Notes under the pieces: model-generated
Told to the model about the DNA's origin: nothing
The model's input: the letters and a program-made list of their open reading frames with translations, nothing else
Database searches by the model: none
Shown: positions 24,501 to 35,163 of the stretch, piece by piece
How positions within the stretch are numbered: position 1 is the first letter of the stretch
Layout of the letters: every line of letters begins with the position of its first letter
NCBI RefSeq assembly: GCF_004664715.2
Contig: NC_051086.1
Location: 73,807,486 to 73,871,485, forward strand
Source: Peromyscus leucopus
Taxonomy: Eukaryota; Chordata; Mammalia; Rodentia; Cricetidae
Direction of reading: 5' to 3'
DNA: 64,000 nucleotides
Program-made: the position numbers and the translations under genes

Positions 24501-27500
24501 TTCTTCCCATCTACCTCTGCCGCTTTTCAGAATATTTGCCAGTGAACTTTGGCAAATGGAAATGCTGTCAATGCGTATGAGGAAAAGCAGGCTTTCTTAG
24601 ACTCTTTGGTGTAGATCTGCACCGTTCCCACTTCTTTTGCTAAGTAAGTAACTAACCATTCTAGTTAACTACTTAAAATATCAAGTCTCCTGTGCAGTTC
24701 CCTTGATCTTACTGCCCTTCAGTCAGAGATCAAATGCAGCCCCTTGTTGCTTTAAAAACCAAAATTAAAGACACTTTAGTTTTCCTCTATTAAGATCTGG
24801 CCCAGTTTTAAACACTCAGAACATCCTGTTGAGCCTTCCGCTGTGGTTGTCAGTAGAAACAGCAGGCCTCTAGAATCTGGCTCATGCAGGCTCAGTCACT
24901 CAAAAGAAATGTAATTATCTGTTATAATAAAAAGAAGTGCAAGGTCTCCCCACTACCTCGCACTAAATTATAGGTCTGATTCATATAAGAACTAGCATGC
25001 TTAAAAGCTTTTGTGAAGCAATTTAAAGTAAGTAAATACATTTAAAAAATTCAGTGGGAACTGAACAGTCATGCATAGAGTAGGAAATTCATGCCCAGGT
25101 AGTTTTAGATACGTCCGTAGTTAATTTTCCACTTGGGGATATTAACTTTATAGTTAGAGCCAAACTGAACTTTTTTTCCATATTTATTCTTAATATACCA
25201 GGGCACATGAAGTTGTGGTATGTTGAACTGTGACAAGACACATACCGTAGTGCATGCTAGAGGAGTTCTCATGTTTTGTCTTGGCAGAGAGATTGCTAAA
25301 GGAGACATGTATATTAGGTGTCTTACTGTGGGTATGGGATCCTGGTTCAGGATTTTATTCTGGGTTCTCAGTAAGCTTTGTAAGCATTCCAGATGCTTGC
25401 TCAGAAACAAAACAGCCCATCACAGCCTTTGCTTCAGTGGGCCCAGCTAGGGAAAGGCAGGCTCAGCAGCATTCTGGCATCTCTGTTTTCAGATCGTGCT
25501 ACTTTTAAATCATGTTTAATTCCCAATACTAAAATTGGACCAACAATCTTACCTTTGGATGATTAATTTCACCCAAACTTCCCAAACGCCTCCTTGCTGT
25601 GTTGAAGGCCTGTTAGGCTATCGTGTTCTGTTTCCTGTGACTAGGAGAGCATGGGCTCTGACTTCCTGTCATTTACCCTTTGTTATCATTTACATTTGTA
25701 GGTTAAATCTCCGTGAACTTGGACCCCTGGCATCTCATATGCGTTGGTTTATCTGGCTCATGGCAGCTGGAGGAACCATTTATGTATTTCTCTACCATGA
25801 AAAGTAAGAGAAAAATCATTTCCATTCCATTGCTTAACAGTGAACTGCCTAAATTGTTCTTGTGTTACAATACAGTTTCCTCTGCTTATGCCTCACCAGA
25901 GTAGAAATACATAAAAAGAAAATACTGTGCTCTGCGTAAATCTTTACCTCCATTTGGTATTCACTGTTGCTGGACAGGTGGCACATGTATGTCACAATGA
26001 GGTTGAAAGACAATGCGACCCATCATTTTAGAGCCTCGGGGACCTCATTTCTCATCCGGAGGCAAGCTAGCCCTGTCCGTTTCATAGACATCTCACATGG
26101 AAAATAGCCTTTTCCTCGTTTCCATGGAGATCAAGGATAACGGATTTTAAGTGTCACAGCATAAAACTTACCCAGATAGAAATCTGGAGAATCCTTGAGA
26201 AAAGGAGCTGACACTGGACACAGCTTCCTCCCCAACTATTCATAGCTGTAGTCAAAGGTATGAGTGATATAAACAAAGGCATATTGAAATGTACCGTTTG
26301 GGACATTCTTAGTAGGAGCCAAAAGAAAATGAACTGTGCTGTGAGATTGTATCTCCCGGGCGTGTCAGAAGCTACCCTCATGAAGTTTACCAACATAGCC
26401 GCCTAAACCATATCTAAACAAAGAGAATACCAAATAGACAGTATGGATGCTGAGCATATCACAGACACCTGACTCCAAGGACCCTTTGAATGTAATGAAT
26501 GCTGAATGTATTGTGTAATGCCTATCAATCCAAGGGAACATTTGCTTCTTGGGTTCACACTCCCAGGTGATACCCTTCAGAGAGCATAGTGAGTAAAGAC
26601 GGGCCTTTCTGGTAAGTCAAGCTCTGGAGCCCATTCTTCCTCCACTGGGGTGAGAGATCTCAGATGTCCTGTCGCCTAATGGGACGAGACTGGAAATACA
26701 TGTGCACAATGAAGAGAAACAGGAAACACATCCTTTACTCTGGCTGCTACTCCGACCCTGAAGAAAGCCTTGTTTCCACCTGTTCTCACCATTTCAAGGT
26801 CCTTTTAACTCTGGATGGAACTGGTGGTGGACCAACCCGAGATGGGAAGGGGAAAAATAGTGTACTGGACTAGATTACAACTAGCTTTGATGGCAGATCT
26901 GTTGTTCTAGGCAGCCTGTGTCAATTTCTGGCTTTTTCATCCTAGAAGAAATGTTACCTCGCCATTACTCAGTTTGGTATACTAGGGAGAAGCTCAGTGG
27001 TCTCCTACTGGGAACTGAGTTTCCTTGGTGTAGTTTAAAAGCGTATATTTCTCTCGCAAAATGAAGAAAGGGGAGGCTGGCGTGGGCATGACCTAAGCAT
27101 TCCTGGAATGTATGTCTGACTCCTCTTGTGTTCCTGTAGGTATAAAGTGGTTGAACTGTTCTTCTATCTCACGATGGGATTTTCTCCAGCCTTGGTGGTG
27201 ACGTCAATGGTGAGACACAGATGTATAATTTTAGTTACTTCCTTCTGAATTCCTGACCCTCTGATGTAATGATAGACAGTTTTGCCTTTCGGAACTACAT
27301 TGTGTCCATTAACTACAGTCTGAGAGAGGAACCTACGTAGAAAATGCAGCGTGCCACCGAGTTGCACTAGGTACCGCCCGAGGCTTGGTGCAGCTGCGTA
27401 TGTTAGGTTGGTTCTGTATTCGTTTGGTGTGGATGATGGGTCTAGTGTCCCTCGCCCTCACTGGCTCATCACCCTTCTTTCAGAGAAGAGTCTAGTCAAA

Positions 27501-27723
27501 CTGTTTGACTATAAAGAAGTGGCTGTTTCTGGTTAAATAATTGTTTGAGCCTGAATCTCTGGGAGAGACTATCTGGAGATTTGTTATAGTAAAGAAAACC
27601 TGAATTACCAACTCATAAAATCTAAAGAATTAGGATGGTGGTGGCCCACAATTGTGGTCCCTACCCACCTGAGGAAGAAACATCGAAAGTTTGAGATCAG
27701 AAAGTTTTTATCCCCAAATCTAA

Positions 27724-27776
<53 letters not shown>

Positions 27777-28616
27777 CACACTGTTAGCTTCAGCATCCTG
27801 TTGGGTATTTTTCAGTTCCTTTCACTCTATTTTTTTTTTCACTTGCTTTTAAGTAATATTATTTCTCTTTCTAAGAAAGGAAAGAGGCTGTTTCTTTGTT
27901 TTTTTTTTGTTGTTGTTGTTTTTGTTTTTGTTTTTTCGAGACAGGGTTTCTCTGTGTAGCTTTGTGCCTTTCCTGGAACTCACTCGGTAGTCCAGGCTGG
28001 CCTCGAACTCACAATGATCCACCTGCCTCTGCCTCCTGAGTGCTGGGATTAAAGGCGTGTGCAACCACCTCCCGGCTTGTTATTTTACTTTTAACCTTGC
28101 CTGAAAATATAACTTTTGGGAATTTAAAGTATTTTGCTATCTTTAGTGGACTCTTGCATGGGGTGTATTTTCAATTCTCTTTCCAGTTGAGTTACTTTTT
28201 AGAAATCTATGCACATCTCTCACTTTGAATCTGAATCATACATTGCAGTCTGATCTAGTGGTACTGCCTAGTTGCTTATGTTCTCTGGCGCCTTGTGTTC
28301 AACACTGGGTGGGCATTAGCCACTGTGTTAATTGAAGAAGTCCAGCTTGTTTAGTTTGAACTCTTTTTTTTTTTCCCCTCAGTTGCCCTGAGTCAGGATT
28401 GTACTTGAGATTTCATTACTGAGTTTTTACATACAATGTGAGAACATAATTCCACTATCCGGTGCCCGCTCTCCTCAGAAAAAATGCCTCTCAGAGCTAA
28501 AACCTGGTTCTGAATATTCCCGAAATATGGCTTGTGAAAATGCCAAAAATTATATATCCTTGAGATGTGAGCTTGATGATGTCCCTGGCACTATTGCATA
28601 TCTAAATACGTGTGTC

Positions 28617-28651
<35 letters not shown>

Positions 28652-31600
28652 ACATAGGTGTATATAGTTCAGTTGGTAAAGGCACCAGAGAATGAGGAGG
28701 AGAGGGAGGCACGTGACTGAAATGAGAAAATGGGCCATGGCTGTTTTATCGTTAGAGGGTAATTCAGGACAGCCAGAGCCATATACGCAAAGTCTGCGTG
28801 GATTGGTTACTAATTATTAGAACAGAATTTCAAGTCAATTCCCTCTGGCTGTCATAAAAGCAGGTTTATCTGGTATTTTTACTAGCCCAAATCTTTAATC
28901 GGCCTTTTCATAGGTGGTATAATAGCCAGTGACTAATGTCTATGAAAATGAAGCAGGATAATTCACACCCTGCTGTCCCAGAATTTAGGGGCCAACAGGC
29001 AGACAGTTTCTGTTCAGCAGGAGACTAATAAAATTTTATAATGTCTTTGGCTGGGGGGATGGGGTGGTGGAGGACTCGGGTTGCTATGGGAACATGAGAT
29101 CGAAGTACTAAAATAAGTGATAGGTAAGCTGATTCAGAAAGACAAGTAGGAACCAGGAAGCGGTTGGAATGAGGCAGGTGTTACTAATAGAGGATACAGC
29201 ACACCTCAGGGAGAGCACCACCTTCTTTGGAGAATTGATAATTATCTGGGGGATCTAGACAGAGTCCAGATCAAAAGGGTTATGTAAGAGTGAACACTGA
29301 GCTGGGTTGCTGGGGAGTCTCGGATCTCGAGTTAATCCTTCTGCCACAAGGAGCTATGAAACGAGATAATGAATTAAAAAAGCATCAGCACAGAGAGTGC
29401 AGGACTGTGATGCTTGAAGGAAGAGAAGCCAGAAACTGAGCTTCGTATTCTACCACCTCCCCCATTGTTTTCCTGTAGACTCCAAGTAGCAACTGAAGGA
29501 GAGAGCCGGAAAGCAGCAGTCTGCCCAGAGGTTAGCTGTGAGCCAGTTCACGGGGCAGGGACCTAGGGAGGAGAGAGCTGCTGAGAGAAACCTCCAGGAA
29601 TCTACAGAGGAATGCGTTTGGACTTGTGCAGGATTTGTGCAGGGCAAAATTCTGTAAGCCCTCACTTAGAGTGACCATTTGAAGGTGATGAGCAAAATGG
29701 TATTCCAGAGGCACCCACTTTGGGAAGAGTGGTGTTTCTACCATCCCAAGTGGTGAAACCACACTGGACATCAAACATCCCCAGCTTGCAGGTGACCAGA
29801 GTCACCTTGGGACCAGAGTTAATTGCCCCATGTCTCAGTTGTTTTTAATCACTGTGACAAAAACAAAAAATAAAAATAAAAAAATAAAAACAAAAATCAA
29901 AATGAAAAGCCACAGAAACATGAAGGGAGGAGGGATTAAGGATTTCTTCCGGCTCCTAACTTCAGAAGCTTTAGGCTGTGGTCACTTGGCGGTCGGTTGT
30001 GGGCTTGTGCATGGCAAGGCACATTGTGGAGGGAGCATGTGACGAACAGGGTGGCTCACCTCATGGCAGACAGAGAGATGGCTAAGAGGGAGCCAGGGAC
30101 AAGCTAAAACCCTTCAGAGGCATACCCTGCCCCAGCGACCTGCTTCCTCCAACAAGGCCCCACATTCTAATAGCTCATTATACAAAGTCCTCTGATCAAA
30201 ATAGACAACATGCTAGACTGCAAAATCATCTTTGATGCTAAAGAATTGAAACTGCCCCCCCAAAATAATATAGAGAACTCCCACATATTTAAAGATTAAA
30301 CAACACACTTCTATATAAACTCCTGGGTGGGTCTTTGAATTGACCAGTAATGAAAATGCAACCTGACAGTTTGTGGGCTGTAGCCCAAGTGGTGTTGAGG
30401 AGTGCGGTGCTTTAGATGCCTCTGAGTGTGCAGATTAATTGTATGAGTCAGCTTGACCAGGCCATGGTACCTAGATGTTTGCCAGTTGCCAGCCTGATTG
30501 TTATGAAGATACCTCGTCAGTAATGCTTGCTTCAATTCAGTAGACACAGAGTGTAGTTCCCTGTAATGTGCTGGGCCTAAGGGACTTAAGGGAAAAAAGA
30601 CTGAGGCCTTCCTAGGAAGGGTCCTGCCGTCTTGGGATGCTGACTGCAGCAGCAGCAGCATTACCTGGACCAGTCTGCCTGCCCCGCTGCAGAATTCGGG
30701 TTTGCTGCTCCATAATTACACAAGCCAGTTCCTTAAAGTCTGTCAGTACACACATGCGCATGCATGCGCATCTGTTCTCCAAGCAGACATCCACATGTGT
30801 CTTACTGATTCTGCCTAGTCCTGCACGGGGTAGTCCCGAAAGCCTGACTAGGGTGAGGAGGGAGTGAAGAAAGAACAGACACAAAGCTGACATCAGGTGG
30901 GCTGCGCTCATTCTACTGGAGGGACTCCAATTACGCAGCCTAAAACCCTAGGGAGTTTATTATGTGCAGCATGAGAAGGAGGACTTAGCCAGCCTTGGTA
31001 GGAGGTCTCCATAGGGGAGCAGTCTCAGATTGCAGTCATCTGTAAGGAAGAGGCTGCAGTTGCTAGTTTTCACACATCCCTATAGGTCAGCCCTTGGTAA
31101 ACACTAGTGTTTGGACCAAAGTGAGGCCTTGCCATCCCTCTGAGCCTTACCCAGAGAAAGGCTTTGCCAGTGCCCGTGCATCTGGGGCACTGGTGTCCGC
31201 TCCGTGTCTGTGCCCAGGTCAGTAACACACATTCTCACTCACTCAGGGCCGCCTCAGCCCCCCGCAGTTGTAGCTCTTTGAAGAACTCCAAGTAATAGAA
31301 AGAAGAAGGTTTGAAAATTAGTGGTGTAAGCATCCACCTTCAGATGGGAAGGAAGAGTAAGTCTAGCCTACAGTAGCTAACAGTGAAGAAATAATTGGAG
31401 GGCTGTGGATATGGCTTAGTGGTAGAGCTTGCTTGGCGTGTAGGAGGCCCCGGGTTCAATTCCTAGGATTGAAGAGAGAGTGGGGGAGGGGGAATATGAA
31501 TGGGAATGGATCAACAATTGGAGAAAAATAAATGCAATGAAACACTGTCTCTTTGAAAAGGTTTACAATCAGCAAAACTTAGGTAGACTGAACCAGAAGC

Positions 31601-32399
31601 AGAGTAAGCGTAAACTACCATTCTGAGGCATGGAATGCGGAATATCACCACAGCCTGCAGCTGTGAAAGGATGATGAGGGAGTATTGTGAAGAACTTGAT
31701 ATCAATAAATACAGCAATTTAGATGAAGTGGACACATTTCTTGAATCGTTTTCCCTACAACATACTGAAGAAGAAACAAAGATTTGATGTCCTTATGATA
31801 ATATATAAGAAAACTAAATGCATAGCCAGAAGCATCCTCCAAATAAACAAACAAACTTCCAAAGCCTGGTAGCTTTATTCATACATTCTAGCAGATTTTA
31901 GACCTAGAGTCAGAATAGTAATACTTCTACACAAACTTTCACAAATGTAGTAGAGCTCAGTGAGGTGGGACATTTCCAGTACCTGGGAGGTAAAGGAAGA
32001 AAGATCAAGAGTTCAGGACTAACCAGAGCTACCTGAGAGTTATCAATCATCAATCAATCAATCAAACAAACAAACAAAACAGAAATGGAAGGAACACTCC
32101 TAGTTCATTTTCTAAGGCCAATATTACCCTGAGAATCAAACACACATTGCAGGAAAACCACTAACCAGTATTCATGAAACAGAGATAAGCAACAGAGTAT
32201 GAGCAAATCTAGTGTCATGAGAATGTAAAAAGAGTCATAATCGGGTTACATTTCATGTAGGAATGCAAGGTTGGTGCATCACTTAGAAATCAATCATTGA
32301 AATTTGCCACATTGAGAGAATCAAGGAGAAAGATTGGTTATCTCAACAGAGGAAGGAAAAGTGCAAACTTAGAAACTTCACATATCCGACAAAGGACGC

Positions 32400-32437
<38 letters not shown>

Positions 32438-35111
32438 GCTACCAGCAAATGTATTTTTTGGTGAAAGACAATGATCGATAAGAAGGCAATAACCCTCACT
32501 ACTTCTAGTCAACGTGCAGTTGATGTTCTAGCTATGCAGTAAGAGATAAGAGAAACAAAAGCATGCCAATGGAAAAGAACAGGAAACGGACTTTATCTGT
32601 GGATGACCATCAATGCATAGAAGCAGGTATTTACAGCAAAGCCCTAGGTATTAAGAATGAGCTTAGCAATGCAGTTGGATACACGGTTACAAGAAGTAAT
32701 GGCATCCTTCCTCGGGAGGCCTCACACTGGCTTGTGCCACCTGCCATGTCTCTAGTGATCCCTGAGGAATTCGGGCACATGTTGTGAGTACTCACAACAC
32801 TAACATCAATGGGATGCGGAAGACAGCCACCACTGTCCTTAAGGGTATGAGAAGTATGTTTGTGTGGTGATGGAGAAAGCAGACACTGGCCTCACCAAGA
32901 GGCCCGTAGAACTCAGGGAGGATGGGGTGGAACACAAGATCACAGTTCAAGTTCCCAGACATTCCTGAACTGAGAGAAAGAGAGAAAGGATGGAGAGTAC
33001 AGTGAGCTTCTGACCAATGGTCTAGACAAGTTCTGCGAGGACCTAGGGCAGCTGAAAAAGACTGGAGCCCAGAGAGGGCTCTGCCACATCTGGGGTCTTC
33101 CGTTGTCTGGTGTCAGCACACAAGACCGCTGGCTGCTGAGATTGTATCATGGGCATGTCCAGGAAGAAATGATTATAGATATATCTGTTTATTTAGGAGG
33201 TAGTGGCATATGTGAATACAACTCAGTGGAAGAAGGGAAAGGTTTTTAAGACAAGGTTTAGAAAGAACATTTTGAGTGTCAATTTCACGTCATCCACAAA
33301 CTTCGTTTGAAGTCTAGGCTTAGCTGTAAAGCAGGAAGCATGAGATTTCTTGAAAACAGAAACTTCAGGAAACCTGGAACATCTTGTCATCTGTATTACC
33401 AGGCACAGATTTTGTGAGCCACAGAAATAAAGACCATAACAGAAGAAAAATTATGTTGGGGAGTTTTTCAAAATGGAGGTCTTTGCTTCTCCGAGGACTC
33501 AATGAAGAAAATGGACAGGCAGTCACAGTCTGGTGGGAAGTACTTGCTGTGTCTGTGATAAAGGATGTATGTCCTGAAAGCAGCCACCTGTTAAATATGC
33601 TCAGTCTGTGAACCTCCAAATCAATCCTAAAGTCCTTTAAAGATGGATAAAAGATTTTAACAGAAAGAAAAAAAATTCATATCAGAACCCATAGCCCTTT
33701 GAAAACACATGCATGTAATTAGTGGTCAAGAAAATGGAAGTTAAAACCTCCGTGACTGCCACAACATAACCCATAGAACAGTTATGATTAAAAAGATGAG
33801 GTCCATGCTAGCAGCCAGGATGTGAAATACTGTGCCCCACCTCTGTGTATTGTATAAAATGATAGGCCCCACCTCCAACAGTTTTTAGTTTCTAATCAAA
33901 TTAAGCAAACATTTGTCCTGTGACTCAGTGGTTTACTTGACAGAAATGGAAACATACATCTTCAAGAAGACTCATGAAGTTAAGATTAGTCTCTTTCATA
34001 GCAGTCCCCCAAATGCAAAAATTAATAAGTTATGTTCAATGAAGGAACCACTAAGCAAAAAAAAAAAAAAAAAAAAAAAAAAGAAGAAGAAAGGAAGGAA
34101 GAAAAAAGAAAGAAAAGAGAAAGAAGGAAGAGAGGGAGGAAGAAAAAGGAAGGAAAGAGTGAGAGAGAAAGAACTGAAAAATATGCACTTGGATTCATGT
34201 GATGCCCAGAAAATAAGCAGTATAATCCCATTTATGTGAAGTTCTAGAACAGGTGGGCCTTGTATGTGTGGTGGTAGCATTAAGAACAGTGCTTGTCTTG
34301 GTGACTGGAAGGGTCCAGGATTGGTTGGCAAGGGGGCACAAAGAACTTTACGGGGTACTAGGGTTATATGGATGTAGTCAATGTAATCAAACTCATTCTG
34401 TTCTGCCTGATCTGTATACCTCACAGAATTAGTCACACAAACTCCTGTTTTGAAAACACCCATTTCCCCAGTCCCAAGTGAAGGTTCAAAAGTCGGCACA
34501 CTTTAGTCCATATATATCCCAATTCTGACACTAGGAAACTGCATGGCCTTGAGAAAAGTTACTTAACCTCTCTGTTTCTTGTCAGTAAATGCTGTTGACA
34601 GTTAATAGTTCTCAATTTAGGGTCACAAAGATTAGAGGGAATAAATACACATGAGTGCTTCACAATGTGTCTACCAGGTGGTCCCAACAACGCCATGAGT
34701 CACAAAGACTACACTTGGCTTGCTCTGGCATTCAGTCTCTCCTAGTCTTTGAGTGTCTAAGGAGGTAAATGTGTTTCAAGGAACCGTCTCTCAATAGAAT
34801 GTGTTTAAAAACTTACTGGTGTACTTGGTTGGATCTCTTGCTTATTTGGACAGAAAGGATTGGAGTGTGTCAAAACCAAATCGTGGTGTCTCCGAGAACA
34901 GAGCACAGTGGCCCCCCACGTGACTTTATCAGACTACTACTCTCTTATTTCCCTCCAAATGAGGAGGTGTGTTGCATGAATGGCACTTCCACTTGGGGTT
35001 CCTGCTCCCCTAAGAATCTGTGGCAGCCTTTATCCTTCTAGAGCAGTGCTCCTATTGCACATACAAGGATGTTGTATGATGGGTGTTGGTAGCCCCAAAA
35101 CCTATATGAAG

Positions 35112-35163
<52 letters not shown>

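Larger units (their letters stand above)
31495..34490 (+). mobile_element. Ancient L1 (L1M-type), ORF2 remnant and 3' UTR, interrupted
   Basis: Successive blocks fall in L1 order: 'gaagtggacacatttcttga' (mid ORF2), 'gttctagctatgcagtaaga' and the decayed reverse-transcriptase active-site region TLSVDD at 32590-32607 (from F-A-D-D), 'gagcttagcaatgcagttgg', then 3' UTR text ('ggaaacatacatcttcaagaa', 'cccatttatgtgaagttctaga'). Frames are broken throughout. It is interrupted by a SINE, a 33-base A run, a processed pseudogene and a purine-rich satellite. Confidence 0.8.

Noticed and set aside
31391..31485. Possible tRNA gene (A-box and B-box present)
   Set aside because: The sequence is an ID-type SINE; the clover-leaf arms do not pair and an A-rich region follows.
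33996..34499. 167-codon minus-strand frame
   Set aside because: Half of it is the purine-rich satellite read as Phe/Leu/Ser; the rest is L1 3' UTR.
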